NCBI GenBank assembly: GCA_025403435.1
Contig: CM046345.1
Coordinates: 1,736,001 to 1,800,000, forward strand
Origin: Artocarpus heterophyllus
Taxonomy: Eukaryota > Streptophyta > Magnoliopsida > Rosales > Moraceae
Length of the DNA: 64,000 bases
Reading direction: 5' to 3'
In this document: positions 1 to 11,089 of the stretch, piece by piece
Layout: each line of letters opens with the position of its first letter
Position numbering within the stretch: position 1 is the first letter of the stretch
Program-made: the position numbers and the translations under genes
The notes under the pieces: model-generated
Databases searched by the model: none
What the model was told of the DNA's origin: nothing
What the model saw: the letters and a program-made list of their open reading frames with translations, nothing else

Positions 1-363
1 TAAGTTATTGTTGATTTGAGGGGTTTGTGGAAGGAATTATTTCAGAGGAACAAGTAAAGTCATTCATTGAAATGGAAGATCATTTTTGTGCTTTTGACTG
101 AAAAGCTTGGCCAAAGAATTGAGGTTTTTTTTTTTATTTTTTTTCCTTGCACGTTTAGATAAGGTTTTTTTATTTTTATTTTTTTTTTTATTTTGCGCCT
201 TAAACTCTAGTTTGTGTTTCAATCTTTGATATTAGTAATGACCAATTGTAAAATGTAGGGGAAGATTCCCCAAAAAAAAAAAAAGGAACAAAAGTGAAGC
301 GAACTTGTGACTGTCTGTCCTCAGCCATGTTAGAATCATTATGCCATTTAGCAATGCAATTTA

Positions 364-432
364 AACTACAAATTATTGTTCAAACAAGTTTGGTTTTGAA
401 CTACAAATTATTGTTCAAACAAGTTTGGTTTT
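364..432. repeat. 35-bp tandem duplication
   Basis: Two near-identical 35-bp units (starting 364 and 399, core ATTATTGTTCAAACAAGTTT) lie head to tail in AT-rich DNA downstream of the glyoxalase-like gene. No coding signal is seen in 1-770. Confidence 0.8.
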
Positions 433-770
433 AAATTTTGTGAGAGAAAACGTTAAACTTAGTTTGAACTACAAATGGTTTATATATCTTAATCGCCTAC
501 AATTTTAAGGGAAAATGAAGATACATTTCGTCAACAAAGAGATTAAAGCATGAATACAATACCATACCATCACCTTATCTAATGCATCAAATCAGCAAAA
601 GCCCAAAGGATCAAATTTTGCGTCTGTTTGGCGGCTCGGTGTTGGTTCCAACGCAGCAAACAGTGTAAATAGCTAAGCTCAATTCTGTGTATTCTAGTTT
701 TGATTATGATCCCCTCAGGATCGTTGACTTCTTCAACGGGCGCATTGTGGCGATCTAGAAGAAGCTTGAT

Positions 771-2113
771 TTAGCCAAGAGAACCTGCAGGGACGAGCTT
801 GAGATTCTCGCAGTTGCAGATCTCAATCATGAACCCATCTGGGTCATTGAAGAAGAGCTGGTCTACGGCTGTTTCATTCTCTTCGTCTTCCACTGTTTTT
901 TTTATGTACTTCACTTTATACCCCTTAGCCTTTTCTCCATTGCTTCCATGTCTTCACACTGCAATACATGCGCATATATATATATAAGCCATACACTTGC
1001 TTTATATATTCTTATATTGGCTAGGCATTATTAGATAGAAGAGTCACGGTAAAAAATATATATATATATTTTAAACCCCAGTGTACATGAAACCCAAAAG
1101 GGAACGACAAGAATTAATCACTAGCCGAGTGTCTATTCATATGATGATGTATGATCCCAACTTATTATATAACAGAACTCATGTTATAAATAGAGAGATA
1201 AGAAAAAGACTAATAATGAACCTCACATTAAAAAAAAAAAAAAAAAAAAAACAACAACAACCATCACCTACTAACGCAACTGGTATTATATCTTGACCAG
1301 ACGACAACGAAAATACAACATAGCAAGTAAATAAAACAAAAACGACAATAAGATCCATAAAGTGACATTATCATCCTAAAGCCCATTGCTTGCTTTTTAA
1401 GAAAATAAATAAAGCAGGAGAATTTAACTCTAAAGCTTAGAGGTAATTAATTGCCCGGCCAGCAACCACATTTATTTACATGGTTAAATTATTAGTGATG
1501 ATACATACTAGTTATCTAGACAGTGGCAGTATTAATATATATAACCTCCTAATTAAGTGTATTTTGATAACTAGATACATTGATAACACGTACAAAGACG
1601 TACAATAGATATCTAAAAGTATATTTTCATTAGGAAAAAAAACATATATATGATATCATATAAGGTACTTACTTGAAAAACAGATATTTAGAGAATATTT
1701 TCATTAAAAAAAAAAAACATAAATATGATATAATATAAGGTACTTACTTGAAAAGAAATATGGTTGTCCATGGGGTCCAAATGATGAGTATCATGAGGCA
1801 AGCTGTCCTCATCCTTAGACTGTACCAAGTGAACCCCAACTCCATAGTTGAACAGCCACGCTCCATCAAAATCAAACGCTAGTGGCCGCTCTATCGGAAC
1901 CATTCCCAACACTTTTGTGTAGAACTCGATAGACTTCTCCACATCCCTGCACAGTCTAGACACATGATTCAAAGCCATCAAAGGAGGCCCTTTCTTTTCA
2001 TCATAATCATGATCATCATGATCATGATCTTTGTGATATTGATGATCAATGTTATTACCCTTAATATTGTTCCCCATGCTCATTAAAATTAGCTTGTGTT
2101 TAGCACCCTTCAT
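771..2113 (-). CDS. glyoxalase I-like (VOC superfamily) protein, apparent frameshift in exon 2
   Basis: This is a two-exon minus-strand gene: exon 1 is 2113-1748 and exon 2 is 958-771, with a GTAAGT donor at 1747 and an AG acceptor at 959-960. Exon 1 gives 122 residues containing LNHVSRLCRDVEKSIEFY and ends DNHISFQ. Exon 2 starts CEDMEAMEKRL and ends with DQLFFNDPDGFMIEICNCE, the C-terminal half of the VOC fold. These segments match the plant lactoylglutathione lyase/glyoxalase I-like family, which handles 2-oxoaldehydes or related small molecules. Whether this member is a true glyoxalase I is unknown. His50 and His118 are candidate metal ligands. Exon 2 is 188 nt, so the start and end of the exon are in different frames. 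The shift lies near the C run at 921-924; as given, translation stops soon after RLRGIK. Residues 24-38 form an unusual His/Asp-rich stretch. The gene is either a recent pseudogene or carries a 1-base sequence error. Confidence 0.75.
1621..1754 (-). repeat. 74-75-bp tandem duplication spanning the exon 1 splice donor
   Basis: Segments 1621-1679 and 1695-1754 are near-identical, each containing the string TAAGGTACTTACTTGAAAA. On the minus strand this carries the exon end CAA followed by the GTAAGTA donor, so the glyoxalase-like intron has two copies of the donor 75 nt apart. Reading on to the distal donor meets an in-frame stop at about 1690, so the proximal donor is the productive one. Confidence 0.8.
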
Positions 2114-2134
2114 TTTGTGTCAACTGGTGACGAG

Positions 2135-2142
2135 TTTTTATA
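2135..2142 (-). promoter_or_regulatory. TATA box of the glyoxalase-like gene
   Basis: The minus strand reads CTATAAAAAC here, about 22-29 nt before the first ATG at 2113. A usual 25-35-nt TATA-to-start distance would put the transcription start at or past that ATG, so the in-frame Met11, Met13 or Met46 may be the real start codon. Confidence 0.5.
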
Positions 2143-2257
2143 GCAGACAAGTGAGGCGGCTGGCTGGGGCCAGGTTTCATGGAGAGAGAGAGAAAGAATA
2201 ATGTTACATGTGGCAGGAAACGCCATGGAATCGGTTTGGAGTGAGTATAACGTGTGA

Positions 2258-2700
2258 GAGTGTCAAAGAGGCGCCTGTGATGTAGATTTTAGCCATATTA
2301 GGGGCGGCACACTTTTGCTCGCACTTTTAGTCGGTAAAAAAAGAAAAGTAAAAACCGTAATTTTTTAGTAAGTATTTAAAATTATATTTTAAAAAAATTT
2401 TAATGAATTAAAATGGTTTCAATTATTTTTAAAAGTTACAAAAATGTTATATTTAAATTTATAATGTATTATTGATACTTTGATGTAAGTTTAAAGTCTA
2501 TTTGAAAAGTGTTTTTTAAAAAACTATATTTTATAGCTTTGACAGAAAACATTTCTAAAGAACAAAAGCTCTTTTAACTGTTTATTAACATTTTTAAAAA
2601 TAACTTTTAAGTTCAAAAAGTTAAAAAAAAACCTTTTAAAAAGCCCTCTCACACGGCCCCATGTCTTGGGTAGAGTGTTAAGGAGACGCCTGTGATATGA
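2258..2700. repeat. 410-bp AT-rich insert between imperfect 28-bp direct repeats
   Basis: The segment at 2258-2284 and that at 2673-2700 share GAGTGT-AA-GAG-CGCCTGTGAT with few differences. They bracket AT-rich DNA whose ends carry weakly inverted GGGGC-rich sequence (2300 and 2660). This could be an old duplication or a small non-autonomous transposon in the upstream region of the glyoxalase-like gene. No coding potential. Confidence 0.4.
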
Positions 2701-3417
2701 TATACTGCCGCATGCCTATATTTGCTAGCTGCACATGTCTCCGTTATGTCTAGCGGTTGGAGCTCTTTCGAGAGTTTGGTAGCTAAGCTCTGATCTCTAG
2801 CTGTACTTGGACGTGAAAATGCTTGCCTTTTTGTTTTGTAGAAGGTGGCAAGTGATCTTTCTTCCGTCAGAGGGAAAATATTTCAGTATTCTATTTAACG
2901 AATCCTAGATGGGAATGAGTGTTTTTGAGAAGGGAATATTTTCCCTGAAATGATTATGGAATTGTTTTTTGTTATTTTTTGAAAGATTTTTTTCCCGTTA
3001 CATTTAGAGTGGGAGATTCATAACTCTTCATTATTGAAATAAATTTATTGTTCAATTATATTTTCAACCATGATTTGAAAAACTCTTTTCGTATATAAAA
3101 AAGTGAAATTTTGTTGGATATATTTTAAAAATGAGTATTGAATCATAACATTAGAAAATGAAAATGGAAATGTGAAAATAGCTTTAATGAGTAGTGAGTC
3201 ATGGCCTTAGAAAATGAGAACATAAACGTGAAAATAACTTTCAACCATTTTTCATTTTCTTGATAGATGGTTCACTAAACTATTTAACAATAATATCATT
3301 ATTTATGTGATATTGGGTCAATTTTCTTCAAAAATCATAATGAAAAGTTTTTTTGTGTTAATATTTTATAGATCAGGGGAAATACATGTTGTGTTTTGAA
3401 AGCCAAGAGACACATTG
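2701..3417. other. intergenic, AT-rich, no feature seen
   Basis: No open frame, splice pattern or repeat with a partner elsewhere in the window was recognised here. It is ordinary AT-rich plant spacer. Confidence 0.6.
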
Positions 3418-6400
3418 TTATAAGGGTTATAATTTTTTAAAATAAATGGTAATTGCATCCAAATTAGAGAAATACAAACACTAATCCAGATACAAACAAC
3501 CACAATGCATTTAGTGACTCAACCTTAATTATAAATCAAAATCATCAGTAGATTCGATAGAAACATTGAAGGGGGTAATACATATGTCAAGTTTTGACAC
3601 AAAGAAACTGAATAGGCATACAACAAATTGAGCACACATAAGACTCTTTCAAACACATCACTATAGATGGCTACTCTAATCAATCAAGATCAATACATTA
3701 AGTGAACAGAGGCCAATTGCAGCATCAATAACACATGAATTATGCAAACAAACAACACCAAAAGGTGGGGAGACCACCTTCGATATTATAGATCAAAACC
3801 ATTAGGACAACAAAAACATAAATCTAACTAGCAAAAAAACCACCATATTTGTTTGACAAACGCACAAAATAAAACAAAAATGTCAAACCCAAGCATCATC
3901 GAGCAATCTGGAGACAAGCCAACCGCAGTCAAGAGTACACAAAAGTCCCAGCATTGTCAACAAGTGGAATGGAGGCTGGAAAAGGCACCTGGCATCGCAC
4001 AACCCCATCGGACGATGTTGCCTCCATAGACCTGGAACTTGAAAGCTTGAAGATCCCAAGCAACCGAAACCCTTACACTTCTGCACGTCACCTATCCATA
4101 AGGATAAACCTCTCCTTTCCACCTCTTTCTGTCGTCGCGTAACTATGCCCAAAGGATCTCAAGGTCGTCAGACTCTTGGCACGACAAAAATTAACCAAGC
4201 TACCCCTATTGGAAAAATAGTACACAGCAAAATTTTAAAAATTTTTATATCAGAGTATTTTTCAAAACATAAGTTTGACACACTATATGCATAAATTAAC
4301 TAGATCTTACTAACTTTTTGATGCCGAAGAACTTTCGCAATCCATGAAGAGAAGTAACATTCCAGAAGAGCCTCAACCAACTGGTCTTCTTTGTTATTCT
4401 TTAACCACGATCGGAGTGAGTGTGGGCTCACGTCGTTTAGCCTCTCCTCGGCGACTCTTCTTCCAACCAATTGAGAAAACCCAAAGTTAGTGTTTGTGAT
4501 TTGTAAACAAAAGCTCTCAGGAAGTTTTAGAATCTCACCAGCAGGATTTTACTCTTCATCTCTCAATTGATCTGACTAATAATGAGATTCACTCCCTTTT
4601 TATAAAAGGTTAGGCCCAGAAGTCAGTCCTTATTAGATAAAGCCTCAAAAATTTGAATCAGAATTAAATCAGAAACGATATCTGATAAAATCTGTGTCTA
4701 AAACACGTGATAAAAAATCCCACGGTCGGCAGGCCAAACTAGCAGATTGGCCTGCCGAACTTACGATTTTTTATCCCTGCGAATCTTTATCTTCTACCTG
4801 AGATTCTTGGGATAGAGCATCAGTTTTAATTCAGATAACCGAATAGAGAAGTTATCTGATTAAAACATTTATATCTAGATAATCTATAAGAAAATAAATA
4901 TTTCTGATAATTCAACAAGTTTATCTTGAATTAATTCAAAATTAATTCAACCGATAAATAGACATGAATCATCTGATTTTACCGAATTTCAGCTAATCTG
5001 ATAAATCTGACATAAGTCACCAATTATTGAAAAAGCACGTCTCATCGTTACAGGATTTTAGTGAGCTAGCAAAAGGAACTAAATGAGCCTATATAGTTTA
5101 AGCTCCCGATAATTATAAAACCCAATATCCCAGATATACATTTTATAATTATCAACTCCAATGCTACTCCACTAAAAGCTTGGAGCTGCACTCTCGAATT
5201 ATGTAGAATTATGAAGCCCGTGTAACTAAGTCTCCATGACATATCATAATGTATCATATCCCCATAGGATTATCCATAGTCGGCTTAAGGACAAGTTCTG
5301 TCTTACCTTCCTGATTATTTTTATTTTACGTTTCATTATCTCACCATTGGAAAACTTACCATCCAAAGACGATATACCATTCGGTTACACCTATGTATCC
5401 AAATGGTTGAGCGTTTCAATTTTTTAATTACATGATAACGCATATAAGAGGATATCACTACTCCTAAATAGGAGCTATGGATTCCATATATATGAATAAC
5501 GGGTCTACGCTATCAAGAGTCATACCTTCAACGTACCAACAAATATACCACTATTAAAATATGGGTGTCACCCTTTGGTACATTAAAAGACACAAGTCAA
5601 TAAGCGGGCCCACTATTTATCTCAAGATTAAGATACAATACAAATGATTGTTTAAAGTGAATTAATTTGCCGAGACAGAATTATTAATCTAAATAAATTC
5701 ACTTTATGTCCCGATGCAACACATCGTCACCTATCACAATGTGCCAATGTTTCTATTCGTAGAGTCTACCTCCTATGGCCAAGACAAACCATCTCCTAAT
5801 AGGGATATAGACAACATAACAATCTTTATATGAATAAAGCGTCCAACTTTATTATCTCAATTGCGAATTTTATGATTTAGACCGTCACCTTAAGAATCGT
5901 GTTTTTCGCATAATCTGTCCATCATATGCCAGATTTTTAAAGGTTTAGACCGACAGTCTTAGAATTTTGTTTGCTTAACATATATTCAACAAATATGAAT
6001 GTAAAGAAGACAAGATTTGGTATATAAATAATAAATAAATTCTTTATTGATAAAAATATTTCCAAAAATATATTATATTTTTACTCCTTAGAGTATACAC
6101 GTCTAACACACCCCTCCCCCCAGTCACACACACACTCAATCCAAAAACTCCACCCCAAATCGCCTTTGCGTTGGCCAACCTCTGGGTTTGCTTTTGTCTC
6201 AACACTTCGGTAATTCCCTACTAGCTTGGGAGTCTGACAACTAGGAGAGAGGCGGCACCAAGCTCTGGCCCCAAAAGCCTCCTTAAAGAGGCAGCTAGAC
6301 AAAACAATGAAGGAAAAGATGAAACCCTAGGAAAGGGAAAGGAGAGAGCTCATAATCTTGTAACTACTCGTTGTTTCTTATATTGATGCAGTTTGTTCTA

Positions 6401-6421
6401 TTTCTTATAAGGGTTATAATT
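3418..6421 (-). mobile_element. non-LTR retroposon-like insert with 17-bp target-site duplication, interrupted by an LTR element
   Basis: The identical 17-mer TTATAAGGGTTATAATT stands at 3418-3434 and 6405-6421. The left copy is followed by a T-rich stretch, which on the minus strand would be a short A-rich tail, so the element reads on the minus strand. Its own sequence (about 3435-4209 plus 6109-6404, roughly 1.07 kb) is more GC-rich than its surroundings, and the short open frames it holds match no protein I know. The long perfect duplication and A-rich 3' end fit LINE-type retroposition, or a retroposed transcript, and not an LTR or DNA element. The 1.9-kb LTR-like copy 1 sits inside it, so this insert is the older of the two. 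Confidence 0.55.
4210..6108 (-). mobile_element. 1.9-kb LTR-like element, copy 1
   Basis: This is one of three related non-coding copies in the window (also 23974-25984 and 58789-60729). In sense orientation (minus here) it starts TGTTAGA and ends in CA, the usual LTR termini. A TATA box (TATAAAAAGGG, minus strand, near 4600-4612) lies about 400 bp before the 3' end, as expected for a U3/R/U5 layout. No internal region, primer-binding site or second LTR flanks it, so it behaves as a solo LTR. The short direct repeat cccct stands at 4203-4207 and 6111-6115, but two bases outside the TG and CA ends, so it is weak evidence for a target duplication. Two GGCAGGCC-type motifs, one inverted, lie at 4728 and 4749. 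Confidence 0.65.
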
Positions 6422-7219
6422 GAAGAGGAGTTTTTATAATTTTGTTATCCGTAAAATATTAGGTTAATCTCACAAATGGTCTGTGAGGTTTACCCTCATT
6501 CCCACTTTAGGCCTGACATTTAAAATGTTCCTCAATCTATTACTTTTTGTTTAGTAAGTGTTAAATATTTAACAAAAAACTATAATATAGATTAAAGACT
6601 AAAATAAAACAATGTAAAATTTTTTTTGTTAAATATTTAACACGTAATTTATGAATAGATTAAAATTAAAATAAAATAATAAATTAAAGATCAAAATAAT
6701 ATTTTTGAAACATAAAAGACATGAGCGAAGTTACAAAGTGCTGGGACGAAAACGATTTTTTTTTTTTTTTTTATTATCTTGAATCCCACTTTTATAAATT
6801 CGTGGACCTGGTATGTAAGTTCTAGTACAAACTACAAACTTCTAACAAGTACAAGGCAAAGGCAGCTCCCCTTAATTACCAAAAAAAAAAAAGGCAAGGC
6901 AAGGCAAGGCAGGGACAAGCCAACCAAAACGCACGCAATCTTCCAAATCTAAACCGAACCAAACCAACAAACGACAGTTAAAAATCCCCGGTCCCCACAG
7001 ATACACAACAACCCCACCACACCACACACTTCCTTTTTCCCTTTCTCTTCCCTTCCCTTCTCTTCTTTTCTCTTCAACCCCCCAAATTCTCCCAATCCAC
7101 CGGCTACCGGCACCGCCCCAACCACCACCACCACCAAACCCACACTCCTCTCCCCCATCCACCACCACCACCACCGTCTCCTCCAGTAACCGTAAAACCC
7201 CTCTGCCACGGCCATCGCC
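6422..7219. other. intergenic region and CT-rich leader of the methyltransferase gene
   Basis: AT-rich spacer to about 6840. From about 6990 to 7219 it becomes C-rich with CCACCA and TTCCC runs, as in many plant promoter and 5' leader regions. No TATA box of good quality is seen. Minus-strand open frames here are translations of the CCACCA repeats and are not supported as genes. Confidence 0.5.
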
Positions 7220-7698
7220 ATGTTCAGGGACATCTCGAGCTGCAACACGTACAACTATGGCGACGCCCTCTACTGGGACGCCCGCTACATCCAGGAGGCT
7301 GGCTCCTTCGACTGGTACCAGCGCTATTCCGCCCTCCGCCCCTTCGTCCGGAAATATATCCCCACCTCCTCTCGTGTCCTCATGGTCGGCTGCGGCAATG
7401 CTGGTAAATTTCCCCTTTTTCTTCTCATCCGACGGTTAAGGTTTTTTGTGATTGGAAATTGGGAGAAAATTTGAATTCTTTTTGGCTGAATGAAAGAAGA
7501 AGGATGGAATTTCGTTTGGAATTAAAATTTCTCATCTTGGCGGACAATAAAACAGAAGAAATTGGATAATAAACGAGTAAGAGATTTTTGTGTTATTCGG
7601 CTAAATACATTCAGTTAGGTTTCTTGATTTAGCTTGAGAGAAGTCGTATTCGATTTTTGGCTGATTGGAAGAAAAAAAAATGAAATTTCGCTACGACT

Positions 7699-7729
<31 letters not shown>

Positions 7730-10242
7730 TTATTTATTTATCTTGGCGGTGAAGAATTGGATGATGAACAACTGGGAGATTTTTGTGTTATTTTGGTTAA
7801 AAAGATTTAAGTAGGTTTTCTTGATTGAGCTTAAATTCTCTCTCTTTTTTTTTTTTTAATTCGTTCTGATTGGTTGATTGAGAAAGCGTTCCGAAGAGGA
7901 AAAAAATGGATTCTATGTTTGCAACAATGTTAATTAGAACGGAAAAAAAATCTTTTTTTTTTGTTGCTTCGCCAATTTGGAAGGTGGAAATGTCGTCTTA
8001 ATTTTTGTAAATTAGGCTTTCTTGGTTTAGCTTGATTTTGTTTTTTACTGATTGGTTGATTGAGAAAGCATTTGTAAAGGCGAAAAAAAAAAAAAAAAGA
8101 GGATTCTTTGTTTGCAAAAATGGTAATTAGAAGAGAAACAGAAAAAAAAAAATGATATGTTTTTGTTTCTACACCAATGTGAAAGTGGAAATGTTTACCG
8201 AATTTTTGTTGATAAATGTTTTCCTGATTTAGCTTGAATTTCCTTTGTTTTTTCAATTGTTCTGATTGGTTGATTGAGAAAGCTTTCTAAAGTGAAGAAA
8301 AAATTGGTTGCTTGATTACAAAAATGTTGGTTAAAACAGAAAAAGAGGGAAAAAAAAAAGGAATTTTGTTAGTTGCTACGCCAATTTGGAAGGTGGAAAT
8401 GTTACTAAATTTTTGATGGGCTGATTTTTTTTTCCCCTCCTTTTTGGGTAGTGATGTCTGAGGACATGGTGAAGGATGGATATGAAGACGTTATGAATAT
8501 AGACATTTCTTCGGTTGCCATTGAGATGATGAGAAGAAAACATGAGTCAATTCCTCAGCTAAAATGTATCCTTTTGAATGAAATGTTATCGTGCATTCAA
8601 TTTTATTGCTGTTTTCTCAAGGTGAAGTGTAATATCTCTAGTGGATTTCCTTAATACAAGTCTCAACAGACATGCAAATGGATGTTAGAGATATGAGCTT
8701 CTTCCAAGATGAGTCATTTGACAGTGTCATTGATAAAGGTATGAATTATGACGAGTACCCCTTATTTCATTTTAGTTATTTAGTTCTATTTGGATATTAG
8801 AACTTGTGATATTGGGTTCTAAAGTTTTGTCCTTTTGGTGTTTATAATACTTGTCAATGTCGACATTTTTTCGTCGCAACAACGGCCTGTCAAATCTCGT
8901 TGATCTAGGAACTCTTGATTCTTTGATGGTAAGATTCATTTTCAGATTTTCATGTCGCTCACTCTTGTTTGTTATGGGGTATCCTCTGATGCTTTCATGT
9001 TGGTTTTGATTTTAGTGCGGCACCGATGCTCCAGTAAGCGCGTCTCGAATGCTAGGGGAAGTCAGTAGGTTGGAGACACGGAAAAAAAAAATGAAAAGAA
9101 AAATTATTATGTATTTCAGTTTGTTCTATATCCTTGTTTGCGGTTGCGCTTTTGTTTATGATCATTGTTGTTTGATTCCTGTGTTTCCAAAGTAACAGTT
9201 TATTTTCTTCTTCACAGGCTTCTTAAACCTGGCGGAACATATATGTTGGTAACTTTAATCTCCTAGATAAGGCTTCTTATTTTTTACTATTTTCTTTTTT
9301 CGTTGTCTATTTCATGCAAACGCATGAGGTATCTGATTGGTTGCTGAATTGATATCTAACAGATTACTTATGGTGATCCTAAAGTGAGGATGGTGCATTT
9401 GAACAAACCAGCATACAATTGGAAAATTCTGTTGTATGTTATACGTAAGTATTGTTTTTCTCATTTTTTATCTTGTTCTTAAGCTTTTTTTCCTTCCTTT
9501 TTATCTCTAAATTGTTTCCTTTTGTTTCTTTGAATAATAAATTGATGGTATAAGCCTGGTTTTATCAATGTTGTAGTTCTTAACATAGTAATATTGGTTT
9601 TGCGCTTCTAAGGGTGGGAGAAGAAAAAGAAAAATTAGATCTTCAATAGAAGTTTGCATAAATATGTAGTTATAGATTAATGACTCCAGAATCTTCTAGA
9701 ATGTTTCATGAAATTATCTTCTCGTGTATTGAGCAATTTTTGTCAATGTCTTTCTTTGAGCTTCTTATTCCTCCTTTGCGTGGATAATGGTGGATCGATT
9801 GTATTTCCTCAATTTCATCCTCCCTATCTTCATAGCTCTTCCCAACCATTACATGTTGTTATTGGTCATTGTCACTCCTCAATGACATAGAAATTAAAAA
9901 AAAAAAAATGAGACTTCATTTGTGCAAAATAATCCGTGTGGTCAAATACCGTCATCATGTGATATGGCAGCTACAATGCATCAACCGAGTCGATGCTCAT
10001 GTGAGAGGTACCAATCCTCAATCTCTGCTTAGTCTTTTTCGGTTCCTTTTGCAGCTAGACCTGGATTTGAAAGGCGTGAAGGTTGTAGTTCATCACCTCG
10101 ATCGTATCTAGAACCCGTTCCCACTACTGACAAGGGCTTGCTCCCTGCAAATTTCGTTTTGGAAGATCCAGATTCGCACTTTATATATGTGTGCAGAAAG
10201 ATGGATGATACGGAGCTAAGGCACCAAACTATTATGCATTGA
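7220..10242 (+). CDS. SAM-dependent methyltransferase, METTL13/eEF1A-KMT-like
   Basis: Eight exons join in frame to a 246-residue protein: 7220-7403, 8452-8565, 8670-8738, 8909-8928, 9016-9068, 9218-9248, 9363-9444 and 10055-10242. All introns are GT-AG. The start at 7220 is the first ATG and gives the conserved opening MFRDISSCNTYNYGDALYWD. The class I methyltransferase motif I is VLMVGCGNA at about residues 54-62, followed by EDMVKDGYEDV, the acidic DVRDMSF segment, SFDSVIDKGTLDSLMCG, and RLLKPGGTYMLITYGDP. The C-terminus holds LEDPDSHFIYVCRK. The layout and length match the plant family related to Arabidopsis At4g34360. Related proteins of this fold methylate eEF1A or other proteins; the substrate here is inferred, not shown. 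The gene appears intact. Intron 1 carries a degenerate tandem repeat. Confidence 0.92.
7640..8420. repeat. degenerate 180-215-bp tandem repeat in methyltransferase intron 1
   Basis: The string GATTGGTTGATTGAGAAAGC recurs at about 7868, 8050 and 8264, and a diverged first unit is seen near 7656. Each unit also has a TTTAGCTTGA-like start, an A-rich run and an ending close to CCAATTTGGAAGGTGGAAATG (near 7971, 8173 and 8382). It fills most of the 1048-bp intron. A (TA)n tract lies at about 7700-7725. Confidence 0.7.
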
Positions 10243-11089
10243 CAGCCGATGTGCTGTAGTAGTTATTCGTGGCGCAACACTTGCTGATTTTAGCTGGTAC
10301 CTGCTTACAACCTTCAACACGGGCTATAAACATTTATGTGATTAGCAATTCTTGTTGTACAATGATGACTAATTCTTGTTAGCATTCTTGTGGTTTTTAT
10401 TTTTATTTTTTAAAAAGATAAAAGGGTTTTGTACTTTAGTGATGAAGTGTGGTAGTTTGACTTCTATAATGGAAAATAATAAAAAAAAAGAATAGCTACA
10501 GAAATGATTACTCTTTCGGAGAAATTATAGCGAAAATAAGCGCCACCTTTATATGTGCTTTCTGAAGTCAAATTTGGCTTCGAGATTTTCTTTTATAAAG
10601 CTTTAAAGCTTTTTTTTTTTTTTTTTTGATACAATGGGTGAGTGAATGCTACCATTTTTAAGTGAGGTTTAGTATGATTCGAACCTTCAACCTATGGTTG
10701 GGTCGAGGGATTTACTAGGCTGCCTTCACTAGTGATAAAGTATTTTATTTTGCGAAATAATTTCCATAAGATATTGTTACAGTGCTAGTGGCTTATTTAT
10801 TTGTGCTATGGCTTATAAGCACCTTCGATGCAATGCCAATATTAAATTTTTGACATCTAAATTTAAAAAATCAGTTTTATTTTTTATGTTAAATTTGGTA
10901 TATACTATGTAGAAAATTTGGCACTAACTTACAATTAGAATGACATTTGAAAGTGATTTTTCTTGTCAAGTATTAAACCTTGGCATTAGCATGCTAATTT
11001 TATCTTGCATGGTTAAAACTTTTCGACCCATGTAAAAGTTAATTAAATATAGACGAGTCTCACACAGGTCTGGTAGGTTTATCTCCCTA
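10243..11089. other. 3' flank of the methyltransferase gene, AT-rich spacer
   Basis: It contains the presumed 3' untranslated region (an AATAAT run near 10470) and then AT-rich spacer. No other gene-like signal is seen. Confidence 0.5.

Noticed and set aside
4203..6115. cccct as a target duplication of LTR-like copy 1
   Set aside because: It lies two bases outside the TG and CA ends and is in C-rich sequence; copies 2 and 3 show no equivalent, so it is reported only as weak evidence.
6872..7254. Minus-strand open frames rich in Gly, Val and Trp
   Set aside because: They are translations of the CCACCA-rich leader of the plus-strand methyltransferase gene.
9708..10054. Open frames in the last intron of the methyltransferase gene
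   Set aside because: They lie between a good donor at 9445 and acceptor at 10054, overlap no conserved sequence and are explained as chance.
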